NCBI GenBank assembly: GCA_902534735.1
Contig: CACARD010000007.1
Coordinates: forward strand, 1-59,173
Direction: 5' to 3'
DNA from: an uncultured Pelagibacteraceae bacterium
GTDB lineage: Bacteria > Pseudomonadota > Alphaproteobacteria > Pelagibacterales > Pelagibacteraceae
Length of the DNA stretch: 59,173 bases
Below, piece by piece: positions 41,623 to 50,380 of the stretch; position 1 is the first letter of the stretch, and each line of letters starts with the position of its first letter. The notes beneath the pieces were generated by a model. The model was not told where the DNA came from, did no database searches, and worked only from the letters and a program-made list of their open reading frames with translations. Position numbers and translations under genes: made by a program.

Positions 41623-43011
41623 ATGCAAAGAAATTTAGTACTAATTCTATTATTAATACTTTTCAACAGTTCACAATCTCTAGCAAAAACATTTAATGTC
41701 AAAAATTCAAAAGATTCTGGTCCTGAAAGTCTAAGGCATGCACTTTTAAAGGCATCTAAAAGTAAAGAATCATCAAAAATATTAATTACAACTGAAGATG
41801 AAATAATTATTAATTCAACTTTAGAATATACAGGACTACAACCCCTAGATATAGTAGGGTCAGGACAGTCTATTAAAACTACCCAAAATCAAACACTCCT
41901 CTTTGTTTCAAATGGTGCTGACCTTACAATATCTAATTTAAATTTTTATGGAGTAGGTGGATTTAGTATTAAAAAAGGAGGATGGGGCAAAGGTATATTT
42001 GTAGATGTTAGAGACGACCAAAAAGGTTTAGTAAATGTAATTTTAAATAACGTTTCTGTTAACGATGTTGCCAGTCATGGAATTCATATTTCTGACTGCA
42101 GTCTAGCCGATGACTGTGGTGGTGGACAAGGCGGTGGGGGAGAAGGTTCAGATGCTTCCATTAAAGTTGTAGTTGATAATTTAACAATTAGTAATGTAGG
42201 AAATGGAAGATTTGATGCGGATGGATTTAGGATTGATGAAAGAGGCATTGGTGATATCGATTTCAAAGCAAGTAACTCTCTGTTTACTCTTGTTGGTGCG
42301 GATGGAGTTGAGTTAGATGAAGGTAATGCTGGAAATGTTAATGCTACAGTAAATAATTCATCTTTTGTTTTAAATGGAGCATATTGTGATCCAAAACTTT
42401 TAAAACCATTTATGCCCAAACAAGATGAAGGTGAATTTGATGATAATGTGAGAAAAGAAGACAGTATACCTGGAAAGATTAAGGGTACCCCAGATGATAG
42501 ATGTTTTGAGAGAGAAGTTGATTTGTATGACTCTGGTTTTGTTAAAGAATTTGAATTTGGCATAGATTTAGATGATGGTTTAGATATTGATGAAGCTGGT
42601 CCCGGAAATTTAGTTGTTACCATTAATAACTCATTTATAAATGGAAATTTAGACGAAGGTTTAGATTTTGATGAAGCAAATAATGGTGATATATTTTTAA
42701 CTATCAACAACACTATTTCTATAAATAACACAGACGATGGTTTTAAAAATTCTGAAGAAGATGATGGTTCAGTTATAGCAAGTATTGATGGTGTAATTGC
42801 TGTAAAAAATGGTGGTAAAGGAATTGTGCTTGAAGAGGAAGGTGTAGGTGATGTGAGAGCGTTTATTGAAAGTACAATTACAAACACTAATGATGATAGC
42901 GATAAAACTGGATTAGAGGCAGTGCAAGAAGATGTTGGATCTGGTATTATAAAAATTGTTAATTCTCAGTTGTTTGATGGTATTGATGCTGAAGGTGTCC
43001 AGCTAAAATAG
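41623..43011 (+). CDS. Secreted acidic parallel beta-helix protein
   Basis: 462 residues with a signal peptide (NLVLILLLILFNSSQSLA). The N-terminal KTFNVKNSKDSGPESLRHALLKA resembles the start of many right-handed beta-helix (pectate lyase-like) proteins. From ~residue 190 on, units of about 30 residues recur with the theme DDGLDIDEAGPGNLVVTINNS (short: DEGLDFDEA, GDIFLTINN), strongly acidic with turn Gly and Asn ladders. No enzyme residues are recognisable. It could be a surface or calcium-binding protein. One Gly-rich loop (GGGQGGGGEG) interrupts the helix near residue 168. Confidence 0.8.
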   Translation: MQRNLVLILLLILFNSSQSLAKTFNVKNSKDSGPESLRHALLKASKSKESSKILITTEDEIIINSTLEYTGLQPLDIVGSGQSIKTTQNQTLLFVSNGADLTISNLNFYGVGGFSIKKGGWGKGIFVDVRDDQKGLVNVILNNVSVNDVASHGIHISDCSLADDCGGGQGGGGEGSDASIKVVVDNLTISNVGNGRFDADGFRIDERGIGDIDFKASNSLFTLVGADGVELDEGNAGNVNATVNNSSFVLNGAYCDPKLLKPFMPKQDEGEFDDNVRKEDSIPGKIKGTPDDRCFEREVDLYDSGFVKEFEFGIDLDDGLDIDEAGPGNLVVTINNSFINGNLDEGLDFDEANNGDIFLTINNTISINNTDDGFKNSEEDDGSVIASIDGVIAVKNGGKGIVLEEEGVGDVRAFIESTITNTNDDSDKTGLEAVQEDVGSGIIKIVNSQLFDGIDAEGVQLK

Positions 43012-43012
43012 A

Positions 43013-43243
43013 TTAACAACAAGAACAACTTGTCTTTTTCTCTGATTTTTTTTCTTCAATTACTTCTTCCCTAGCTGCTGATTGTTCAAGAATTTTTGCT
43101 GCTTCAGCTTCTTTCTCTTTTAATATTTTATTTTCAATGTATGCGTAAAGAGAGTTGAAACCTAATTTTGAAGCTTTCTTTTCTTCGTAACTCCTTCTGC
43201 CTTTAAGATTTTCAATAATTTCAAGAACTTGTGGGTTATTCAT
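43013..43243 (-). CDS. Small protein with Cys-rich C-terminus
   Basis: 76 residues, not recognised. It is helical and highly charged (RRSYEEKKASKLGFNSLYAYIENKI, then a Glu/Lys/Ala stretch) and ends KKTSCSCC, three Cys in the last four residues. Such tails may bind a metal or be lipid-modified or redox-active; nothing here decides. It is the last gene behind the second photolyase-family gene on the same strand, 41 nt away. Confidence 0.7.
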   Translation of the reverse strand: MNNPQVLEIIENLKGRRSYEEKKASKLGFNSLYAYIENKILKEKEAEAAKILEQSAAREEVIEEKKSEKKTSCSCC

Positions 43244-43284
43244 ACTATTGTTATCTCATAATTTTGATAATTTACAATAGTTCT

Positions 43285-44427
43285 TTAAAAAAATTCTTTA
43301 ATTATAGTTGGTATAAACTTTTTGAAATTAAAAAAACCTTTATTGCAATATTTCCAAGAACTTCGGTCTAAATTACGATAAAGAAATTTTATATTATTTA
43401 TTCCTTGAGAAGTTAAAAAATCTAAGTTTTCTCCAACACAAGGATATAAAAAATAACTATTCTCAATTGTTTTAATGTTACCAATATCAATAATTTCACA
43501 ATCCAAAGATTTTTCATCCAACCTTCTTTTTTGATCCTGAATTAAATTAGTCTTAAATTTCACTGTTTTTTCACTAAGTTTAATACTTCTACTGTCGTTA
43601 TTATTATTAACTAAATAAATCTTTTTAAATTTATAGTCTTTGAAATCAGTCAACTCAAAGGAAAGATTATTATCAAAAATAATTAAATTTTGCTCATCCA
43701 AATTTACTGGATTACTAAAATCTTTTAAGACAGCCTTGTATATTTTCTCGCTAACTTTAGGTGGTGCATTTTCATTTAAATTAATGTTATTAAATCTGTT
43801 ATTAGTAAATTTTTTTATATTCCATTCACTTGCCAAATAATGCTTACCTTGTGTTTGTATCCCAGCAACCCATCTCCATCCCAATGTATTAGATGCTGCA
43901 TCTCCATCATAGAGATGCTTCATAAAAAATTCAGCTCCTAATTGCCAAGGTAAATTTAAAGTAAAAATCCAAATACTGGCAAACCACATTCTTGTATGAT
44001 TATGAAGGTAATTAAATTCTTTTAATTCTTTAACCCATTCATTAAAACATTCTATATTTGTATTTCCATCAATGGCATTTAAATAATCTTTATTATCTTT
44101 GTATTTTTCTCTTATAATTTTTAGTTCTATTATGTAATCTGTCCATACATTAGGTCTTAATTCTAACCATCCTTTCCAATAAGTACGCCACAAAACCTCC
44201 TGAATAAATTTTTCATTTTTAGAAAATGAAAATTTCTTTAAGGCTTTATCTATAACTTCTAACTCATTTAATATTCCATGAGATATATATGGAGAAATAC
44301 AAGATATATTTGATCTTTTATCTGGACCAAAATCAAAATTTCTCAATCTTGAATATTCAGAAAGATTATTTTCAACAAAATTATCTAGTTTATTAGTGGC
44401 TTGCGCCCGACTTGGTTCAAAATTCAT
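43285..44427 (-). CDS. Photolyase-family FAD-binding domain protein
   Basis: 380 residues. The N-terminal ~240 residues are the photolyase/cryptochrome FAD domain: SRLRNFDFGPD, ISPYISHG, FIQEVLWRTYWKGWLE, NHTRMWFASIWI and YDGDAASNTLGWRWVAGIQT. There is no antenna domain before it; instead ~130 residues follow (from NLIIFDNN) with alternating strands and helices. That order is reversed relative to standard photolyases. DNA repair or blue-light sensing is possible. It begins 6 nt after the argG stop, in the same transcript. Confidence 0.85.
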   Translation of the reverse strand: MNFEPSRAQATNKLDNFVENNLSEYSRLRNFDFGPDKRSNISCISPYISHGILNELEVIDKALKKFSFSKNEKFIQEVLWRTYWKGWLELRPNVWTDYIIELKIIREKYKDNKDYLNAIDGNTNIECFNEWVKELKEFNYLHNHTRMWFASIWIFTLNLPWQLGAEFFMKHLYDGDAASNTLGWRWVAGIQTQGKHYLASEWNIKKFTNNRFNNINLNENAPPKVSEKIYKAVLKDFSNPVNLDEQNLIIFDNNLSFELTDFKDYKFKKIYLVNNNNDSRSIKLSEKTVKFKTNLIQDQKRRLDEKSLDCEIIDIGNIKTIENSYFLYPCVGENLDFLTSQGINNIKFLYRNLDRSSWKYCNKGFFNFKKFIPTIIKEFF

Positions 44428-44433
44428 GATGTT

Positions 44434-45618
44434 TTATTTTAATTTTTTCTTGTGAAAATTAATAAATCTTTCAACATTTGATTTATTAAAAGTTTTATTT
44501 TCCTCAAAAGAAACTTTTTTCATAGAATAAGCTGAACTTTTAGTTATTCTTGAATGAATAATAACATTCCCTTTATATAACCTCAATTTAACTGATCCAT
44601 TAACTTTACTTCTCTTAAGGTCTACAATTCTTTGTAATTTAAATCTCTCTTTAGAAAACCAAAATCCATTGTAAATCAGTTCCGCATATCTAGGCATAAT
44701 TTTTTCTTTCTTATGCATTGTATCTTTATCAAGTGTAACAGACTCTATAGCCCTATGAGCGTGCATTAATAAAGTTCCGCCTGGTGTTTCGTATACACCT
44801 CTTGATTTTATACCGATAAATCTATTTTCTACTAGATCAACTCTTCCAACAGCATTTTTTCCAGCTATATCGTTTAATTTTCCAAGCAATTTAGATGGAG
44901 ATAATTTTTTCCCATTCACTGCAATCGGATCTCCACTTTTAAAGTCTATTTTTACAATTGAAGATTTATTAGGTGCTTTTTCTGGAGATACCGTTCTTTG
45001 AAAGATAAAGTCAGGTGCAGAGTTTTTTGGATTTTCTAACAACTTTCCTTCTGTTGATGTATGAAAAATATTATCGTCTACTGAAAAAGGTGGCGCTCCT
45101 TTCTTGTCTTTAGGTATTTCAATTTTATTTTTTTTTGCATAATTAATTAGATCTGATCTAGATTTCAGCTTCCAAATTCTCCAAGGCGCAATAACTTTTA
45201 TTTTAGGACCAAAATAATGATAACCTAACTCAAATCTTACTTGATCATTTCCTTTTCCTGTTGATCCATGAGACACAGCATAGGCATTAAATTTTTTAGC
45301 AATTCTAATTTGGTCTTTGGCTATTAAAGGTCTAGCAATTGAGGTTCCAAGCAAATAAACGCCTTCATATATTGCATGGCCCCTAATCATTGGATAAACA
45401 TAATCTTTTACAAAAATATCTTTTAGATCTTGAATAATAATATTTTTTACGCCAAGTCTTTTTGCGTTTCTGAAAATTTTATTTCTATCTATTTCTTGAC
45501 CAATATCTGCAGTATAACAAATTACTTCTGCATCATAATTTTCCTGTAACCATTTTAATATGATTGATGTGTCCAAACCTCCAGAATAGGCAAGAACTAT
45601 CTTTTTCTTTGATTTCAT
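44434..45618 (-). CDS. argG: Argininosuccinate synthase
   Basis: 394 residues. Signatures include VLAYSGGLDTSIILKWLQE (PP-loop), ACYTADIGQE-like ICYTADIGQE, AVSHGSTGKGNDQVRFELG and MPRYAELIYNGFWFS. It ligates citrulline and aspartate with ATP in arginine synthesis. It lies in a run of five same-strand genes from the aldo/keto reductase to the Cys-tail protein. Confidence 0.97.
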   Translation of the reverse strand: MKSKKKIVLAYSGGLDTSIILKWLQENYDAEVICYTADIGQEIDRNKIFRNAKRLGVKNIIIQDLKDIFVKDYVYPMIRGHAIYEGVYLLGTSIARPLIAKDQIRIAKKFNAYAVSHGSTGKGNDQVRFELGYHYFGPKIKVIAPWRIWKLKSRSDLINYAKKNKIEIPKDKKGAPPFSVDDNIFHTSTEGKLLENPKNSAPDFIFQRTVSPEKAPNKSSIVKIDFKSGDPIAVNGKKLSPSKLLGKLNDIAGKNAVGRVDLVENRFIGIKSRGVYETPGGTLLMHAHRAIESVTLDKDTMHKKEKIMPRYAELIYNGFWFSKERFKLQRIVDLKRSKVNGSVKLRLYKGNVIIHSRITKSSAYSMKKVSFEENKTFNKSNVERFINFHKKKLK

Positions 45619-45621
45619 TAT

Positions 45622-46122
45622 TTAACTGCAGCTTTTTTTAGCCGCGTTATATGCTTTAGTGAAGCCCATCAAAGAATAATGATCAATTGTTTGAGAACCA
45701 GATTTATTATATCCAGTAACCATTAATCTTGAGGCCTTTTTCATTCTGCTAACAACTTTTTTTTCAATTTTATTACTTGAAATCCATGCAAAATTATCTT
45801 GAGCTATATCAAATTTATATTTTGATTTACCAGAGCTAGCTGTAATTGAATTTTGACTGTTGTATTCATAGCCTGAGGTTGTGCTTACTTCGTCTTTAAT
45901 TTTTTCAGATGGTCTAAAAGTTACAAATAATCTTGCATCTCTATCATTTTTTTTAGGAGATTGAAGAACAGGTTTAGATTGAGCAAAACATACTTTACTA
46001 TCCCCATTAGTAACAACAATTGCATCCCAGTCTTTAAATGTTCCTATTTTATTTAATTCTTCTGAATAAGAAGTTGATCCTAATAAGAGAATAAAAAAAA
46101 TTATTTTAAAAATTATGGACAT
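45622..46122 (-). CDS. IalB-like periplasmic protein
   Basis: 166 residues with a signal peptide (IIFKIIFFILLLGSTSYS). The mature part has KIGTFKDWDAIVV, KVCFAQSKPV, DARLFVTFRPSEK and a final GFTKAYNAAKKSCS with a second Cys, matching the invasion-associated locus B family. In alphaproteobacteria these are small periplasmic proteins without a settled function. It overlaps the aldo/keto reductase gene by 10 nt and ends 3 nt before argG. Confidence 0.85.
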   Translation of the reverse strand: MSIIFKIIFFILLLGSTSYSEELNKIGTFKDWDAIVVTNGDSKVCFAQSKPVLQSPKKNDRDARLFVTFRPSEKIKDEVSTTSGYEYNSQNSITASSGKSKYKFDIAQDNFAWISSNKIEKKVVSRMKKASRLMVTGYNKSGSQTIDHYSLMGFTKAYNAAKKSCS

Positions 46123-47147
46123 GGATTTGGATATTTTTTTTGAATTTCATTAATTTCATTAATTATTTCTTTATCAAGATTCACTTTTACACTTTCTATA
46201 TTTGTTTTCAACTGCTCCATTGTAGTTGCACCAATAATAACACTAGACATGAAATCCTGTATCTCACAAAATTTTATACACATTTGACTCATATCAATGT
46301 TGTATTTTTCACTTATATTAAAATACTCATCAACAGCTTCGTTAGTATTTGGTTTTCGATATCTTGTCCAAAAATCCCAATCTCTTTCCATCCGAGATCC
46401 TTTTGGAAATTTCTTATTTCTATATTTACCACTTAAAAAACCACTAGCTAAAGGAGAATAAGATAAACAGCCAATATTTTCTCTTATAGACACCTCAGCT
46501 AATCCAACTTCATATGACCTATTTAATAAACTATAGGGATTTTGTATGGACATCATTCTTGGCAAACTCTTTTCCTTTGAGAGTTTGAGATAATTCATAA
46601 CACCCCAAGGAGTTTCATTAGATAAACCTACATGTCTAATTTTACCTTGCTCAATATACTTTTGTAATTCAACCAACACGTCTTCGAATTTATTCCATTC
46701 GTTTTCTTTATGGACATAACCAAGTCTTCCAAAATTGTTTACATTTCTTTCTGGCCAATGAAGTTGATATAAATCTATATAATCAGTTTTAAGTCTTTTA
46801 AGACTGTTATGAAGTGCAGTTTCGAGATTCTTCCCTACAAAACTATTTTCACCATTTCTAATATAATCTCTTGCAGGACCACAAACTTTAGTTGCAAGTA
46901 TCACATCTTTTCTTTTTTTTGTTTTTTCAAACCAATTTCCAATGATCGTCTCTGTATGACCAAAAGTTTCAGCTTTAGGAGGTACCGCATAAAGTTCTGC
47001 TGTATCCCAAAAATTAACCCCATTTTCTAGCGAGAAATTCATTTGTTCGAAGGCCTCCTCTTGGCTATTTTGTTCACCCCAAGTCATGGTGCCGAGACAA
47101 ATTGTGCTAATATCTATATCAGTTGTTCCTAATTTTTTATAATTCAT
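46113..47147 (-). CDS. Aldo/keto reductase (Tas-like)
   Basis: 344 residues. AKR hallmarks: STICLGTMTWGEQN, NFWDTAELYAVPP with catalytic Asp-Tyr, LATKVCGP with the Lys, LYQLHWPER with the His, and C-terminal VIIGATTMEQLKTNI for NADPH binding. The MTWGEQN stretch points to the Tas subgroup. The physiological substrate is unknown. It is divergent from the Bax-inhibitor-1 family gene and heads the argG transcript. Confidence 0.93.
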   Translation of the reverse strand: MNYKKLGTTDIDISTICLGTMTWGEQNSQEEAFEQMNFSLENGVNFWDTAELYAVPPKAETFGHTETIIGNWFEKTKKRKDVILATKVCGPARDYIRNGENSFVGKNLETALHNSLKRLKTDYIDLYQLHWPERNVNNFGRLGYVHKENEWNKFEDVLVELQKYIEQGKIRHVGLSNETPWGVMNYLKLSKEKSLPRMMSIQNPYSLLNRSYEVGLAEVSIRENIGCLSYSPLASGFLSGKYRNKKFPKGSRMERDWDFWTRYRKPNTNEAVDEYFNISEKYNIDMSQMCIKFCEIQDFMSSVIIGATTMEQLKTNIESVKVNLDKEIINEINEIQKKYPNPCP

Positions 47148-47219
47148 TAAATATTAAGTATTTGTTACCTATATTTTGACTGCTTGAAAAATTTAAAATT
47201 TATTACTATATATTTAATT

Positions 47220-47978
47220 ATGGAATTCAATAGAGACAATATTTTAAATAGATCAACGACTGCAAAAAAAGCTGTTGTGATGGATGAAGGCCTTAGAGCC
47301 TACATGCTTAAAGTTTACAACTACATGGCAACTGGAGTTTTGTTAACAGGAATAATAGCATTGCTATCTTTTAAAATGTCAGTAGTTACAGATTCAAGTG
47401 GATCAATAGTTGCTTTAACTGAGTTCGGAAATGCAATTTATCTATCAGGATTGAAATGGGTGGTTATGTTAGCTCCTCTCGGAATTGTTTTTTATATGAG
47501 TTTTGGGATAAATAAAATGAGTTCTTCAAAAGCTCAAACTACTTTTTGGATTTTTGCAGCCTTGATGGGTTTATCACTATCATCAATTTTATTAGTTTAC
47601 ACAGGACTTAGTGTGACGAGAGTATTTTTCATATCTTCAGCAACATTTGGAGCTATGAGTATATATGGTTACACAACTAAAAGAGATCTCACAAAATTTG
47701 GATCATTCTTAATGATGGGTTTGATCGGTATTATAATCGCATCTTTAGTAAATATTTTCTTAAAATCATCAATGATGTACTTTGCTATTTCAATCATTGG
47801 AGTTCTTATATTTGTTGGATTAACTGCATACGATACACAAAAAATTAAGAATATGTACGCAGCATCAGATTCAGGTGAAGTAATTGGTAAGAAAGCTGTT
47901 ATGGGAGCTTTAACATTATACTTAGATTTTATAAATTTATTTATAATGCTTTTAAGATTGTTCGGTCAAAGAAGATAA
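47220..47978 (+). CDS. Bax inhibitor-1 / YccA family membrane protein
   Basis: 252 residues from the ATG at 47220 (MEFNRDNILNRST); an upstream in-frame ATG at 47184 adds 12 unlikely residues. Seven membrane helices and the family features YMLKVYNYMATGVLLTG, STFGAMSIYGYTTKRDLTKFG-like ATFGAMSIYGYTTKRDLT, GLTAYDTQKIKNMY and ALTLYLDFINLFIMLLRLFG are present. These proteins are pH-sensitive calcium leak channels or stress modulators. Confidence 0.93.
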   Translation: MEFNRDNILNRSTTAKKAVVMDEGLRAYMLKVYNYMATGVLLTGIIALLSFKMSVVTDSSGSIVALTEFGNAIYLSGLKWVVMLAPLGIVFYMSFGINKMSSSKAQTTFWIFAALMGLSLSSILLVYTGLSVTRVFFISSATFGAMSIYGYTTKRDLTKFGSFLMMGLIGIIIASLVNIFLKSSMMYFAISIIGVLIFVGLTAYDTQKIKNMYAASDSGEVIGKKAVMGALTLYLDFINLFIMLLRLFGQRR

Positions 47979-47985
47979 TCAAAAA

Positions 47986-48321
47986 CTATAGTTTTTTCCA
48001 ATTTGTTTTTTTTAGAAGTATTTCTAAATCATAAGCATTATTTAAAATTTTACCATTTCTATCAGTTATTAAATATTTCAAATTCTTATTAGAAGGTTTA
48101 AAATTTTTACTAATGTTGTAGATAGCTTTTTCTGCTGCATTTTTAAAAATACTAAAACTTACTCTTTTACTTGATATTGAGAGGCCATAGTCTTTCCAAG
48201 ATCCTTCAGATACCATTTTAGCATATAGGTCTAATATAATTTTTAGTTCTTTTTTTTCAAAAAAATACCTTTGGTTTTGTTCTTTATTTGAATTATTTAT
48301 TACTAATTTTAAATTACTCAT
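47986..48321 (-). CDS. DUF2794 protein
   Basis: 111 residues. The core FFEKKELKIILDLYAKMVSEGSWKDYGLSI, seen as LYAKMVSEGSWKDYGLS and VSFSIFKNA, matches DUF2794, a small soluble family nearly restricted to alphaproteobacteria. No function is known. It overlaps the yciB gene by 8 nt on the same strand and converges on the Bax-inhibitor gene. Confidence 0.88.
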   Translation of the reverse strand: MSNLKLVINNSNKEQNQRYFFEKKELKIILDLYAKMVSEGSWKDYGLSISSKRVSFSIFKNAAEKAIYNISKNFKPSNKNLKYLITDRNGKILNNAYDLEILLKKTNWKKL

Positions 48322-48865
48322 TTAATTTGTGTTTATTAATCAACCCAACTTGTGATGCTGTAAAGATGAATGTAATTGGTAGCATTCCCCAAACTTTAAA
48401 GTTAACCCAAAATTCTTCTGTTTGAGTTCTCCAAACAATTTCATTTAATATAGCTAAAAAAATAAAAAAATAAGTCCATCTGTTATTCAAAATTTTCCAA
48501 CCTTCATCAGACATTGGAAGTGTTTTTCCAAGTATTAATTTTAAAACTGGTTCATTGGTGAAGTATTTTCCAAAGAATAAAGCTAAGGCAAATAAAATAT
48601 TTATAATAGTGGGTTTCATATAAATAAAAATTGGATTATCAAAATAAATTGTTAAACCTCCAAATAGAGTAATTAAAATTCCTCCTAACAAAGGAACCAT
48701 CGGAACTTTTTTTTCCAGTATCCAAACCAAGAGAACAGAAATTATTGTTGCGACAATTAGAGGTGGTATTGCAACTTTTAAATTTTTATCACTGTTATAA
48801 TAAAAGAAGAAAAAAATAGCTAAAGGCCCAACGTCTGTAATGAATTTTAGAAGTGATTTATTCAC
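48314..48865 (-). CDS. yciB: YciB / intracellular septation protein A family
   Basis: 183 residues, five to six membrane helices. The N-terminal LLKFITDVGPLAIFFFFYYNSD and FGKYFTNEPVLKLILGKTLPMSDEGWKILNNRWTYFF, seen as LPMSDEGWKILNNRW, are diagnostic. YciB interacts with envelope synthesis and division complexes in E. coli. It is divergent from hspQ and overlaps the DUF2794 gene. Confidence 0.93.
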   Translation of the reverse strand: MNKSLLKFITDVGPLAIFFFFYYNSDKNLKVAIPPLIVATIISVLLVWILEKKVPMVPLLGGILITLFGGLTIYFDNPIFIYMKPTIINILFALALFFGKYFTNEPVLKLILGKTLPMSDEGWKILNNRWTYFFIFLAILNEIVWRTQTEEFWVNFKVWGMLPITFIFTASQVGLINKHKLNE

Positions 48866-48943
48866 TGCTACATATTAACAGATTAATAAAACATTTATAT
48901 TTTTTTTATTGATTTTTTTCATCAAATATCCATATTTAATATC

Positions 48944-49264
48944 GTGAGTACACAAAAAGCTAAATTTTCAATTGGAGACGTTGTAAAACATAGACACTTC
49001 GATTTTAGAGGTGTGATTTACGATGTTGACTTTGAATTTAATAACTCAGAGGAGTGGTATCAATCGATCCCAAAAAACGTGAGACCTAGAAAGGATCAAC
49101 CATTTTATCATTTACTAGCAGAGAATGACGAAATTACTTACGAGGCTTATGTGTCTGAGCAAAATCTATTATTTGATGATTCTGAAGAGCCTATAAAACA
49201 CCCTCTAATTAATGAAATTTTTTCAGGTAAGCGTGGATCAAGCTACTTCAAGCCTTCGAATTAA
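48944..49264 (+). CDS. hspQ: HspQ heat-shock / hemimethylated-DNA-binding protein
   Basis: 106 residues from a GTG. KFSIGDVVKHRHFDFRGVIYDVDFEF and RPRKDQPFYHLLAE, followed by YEAYVSEQNL, are the HspQ/YccV signature. HspQ modulates Lon-type proteolysis and binds hemimethylated DNA in enterobacteria. It stands alone, divergent from yciB and 68 nt before the candidate small RNA. Confidence 0.93.
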   Translation: MSTQKAKFSIGDVVKHRHFDFRGVIYDVDFEFNNSEEWYQSIPKNVRPRKDQPFYHLLAENDEITYEAYVSEQNLLFDDSEEPIKHPLINEIFSGKRGSSYFKPSN

Positions 49265-49315
49265 CTAATAGCCAATATTTAAACACAATTGTCCCAAATC
49301 TCTGTCATATCTGTT

Positions 49316-49324
49316 TGTTATAAA
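49316..49324 (+). promoter_or_regulatory. Extended -10 promoter candidate for the stem-loop RNA
   Basis: TG-T-TATAAA fits an extended -10 element and would start transcription near 49331, one or two bases before the stem-loop. No good -35 is visible, which extended -10 promoters tolerate. It could also serve the ccm genes. Confidence 0.4.
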
Positions 49325-49332
49325 ATATTTAA

Positions 49333-49386
49333 TTCTGATCAAGAGTACTGTTTTTCCTCTATCTCCCTCTGTATTCTTGGTCAGAA
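49333..49386 (+). ncRNA. Candidate small RNA or leader: 16-bp stem with CU-rich loop
   Basis: TTCTGATCAAGAGTAC (49333-49348) pairs over all 16 positions with GTATTCTTGGTCAGAA (49371-49386), using two G-U pairs. The G-U pairs form only in the plus-strand RNA; on the other strand they would be A-C mismatches, so the plus strand is the likely transcript. The 22-nt loop is almost pure pyrimidine (CCTCTATCTCCCTCT) and complementary to ribosome-binding sites. It lies in the 167-nt gap between hspQ and ccmC; no T tract follows directly, so it is not a standard terminator. No known family recognised. Confidence 0.6.
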
Positions 49387-49431
49387 AATTTTGAACAATT
49401 TTAATCTAAAATTTATGTGTTATAAAAAATT

Positions 49432-50139
49432 ATGATTAATTATTTCAATCCAAATAATACTTTAAAGATAATTAATAAAATACAAAAGTTTGTATTTGCG
49501 CTATTTATAATTGTATTGTTACTTGGATTAGTTGAAGCTTTAGTTCTTTCTCCCGAGGATTATAAGCAGAGTGACTCAGTTAGGATTATGTATGTCCATG
49601 TTCCATCAGCTTGGATATCACTCGGAATATTTTCATTTATTTCCATTCTTTCTTTTGGAGTTTTTGTTTTTAAAAATAAAAATTTCTCTTTAATAACAAA
49701 AAGTTTAGCACCTTCTGGTTTTGTTTTTAGCATAATAGCTTTAGTTACAGGATCAATTTGGGGAAAACCAACCTGGGGAACTTGGTGGGCTTGGGATGCA
49801 AGAATAACTTCAATGCTCTTGCTTTCAATTTTTTATTTATTGTTCATTATTTCTTGGAAGATTACGACAGATACTAGTAAAGCAGAAAAAATTAGCTCAA
49901 TAATAGCAATTATTGGTCTTATAAATATTCCAGTTATAAAATTTTCAGTAGAATGGTGGAATACTTTACACCAACCTGCGTCGGTAAAAATTTTGGAAGA
50001 AACAACTATTCATTCTTCAATGTTGACACCATTAGCTATAATGACTGCGGCATTTGCTCTATTTTCACTTTTGATATTTTTAATGAAATATAATACAGAA
50101 CTGTTAAAGATTAAAAATAAAGGTCTTAATAGATTATGA
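49432..50139 (+). CDS. ccmC: CcmC, haem exporter / haem handling protein
   Basis: 235 residues, six membrane helices, with the WWD tryptophan-rich motif GKPTWGTWWAWDARITSML and flanking His (YVHVPSAW, NTLHQPAS). CcmC loads haem onto CcmE in the periplasm. It is the first of a continuous ccmCDEFGH run. The transporter genes ccmA and ccmB are not adjacent. Confidence 0.96.
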   Translation: MINYFNPNNTLKIINKIQKFVFALFIIVLLLGLVEALVLSPEDYKQSDSVRIMYVHVPSAWISLGIFSFISILSFGVFVFKNKNFSLITKSLAPSGFVFSIIALVTGSIWGKPTWGTWWAWDARITSMLLLSIFYLLFIISWKITTDTSKAEKISSIIAIIGLINIPVIKFSVEWWNTLHQPASVKILEETTIHSSMLTPLAIMTAAFALFSLLIFLMKYNTELLKIKNKGLNRL

Positions 50140-50369
50140 TTAGTGAATTACTAAATATGAATGGATACGGTGTATACGTTTGGTCATCATTTATATTTAC
50201 TCTATTTTCTTTTAGCTTCTTGTACGCGGTAGTAAAATTAAATTTAATTAAAGAGAAAAAGAAATTTGAGGAAAATTATAAATCACTAGATGAAAAGAAA
50301 CTTGCATCAGTAGCTAAGCAAAAAACGTACAGAGAGATATTAGCAAACACTTCCACATCTAAAGTTTAA
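50136..50369 (+). CDS. ccmD: CcmD-like haem exporter subunit
   Basis: 77 residues with a single membrane helix ([22 protein letters not shown]) and a basic, charged tail. CcmD stabilises the CcmC-CcmE complex. Sequence conservation is low, so the call rests on size, topology ([10 protein letters not shown] start) and position between ccmC (4-nt overlap) and ccmE. Confidence 0.9.
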   Translation: MISELLNMNGYGVYVWSSFIFTLFSFSFLYAVVKLNLIKEKKKFEENYKSLDEKKLASVAKQKTYREILANTSTSKV

Positions 50370-50380
50370 CTAAAATTCAC

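Noticed and set aside
42084..42887. Long antisense open frame (267 codons) opposite the beta-helix gene
   Set aside because: It mirrors the acidic repeat codons of the sense gene, gives a low-complexity Ser/Pro product, and has no ribosome site or family match.
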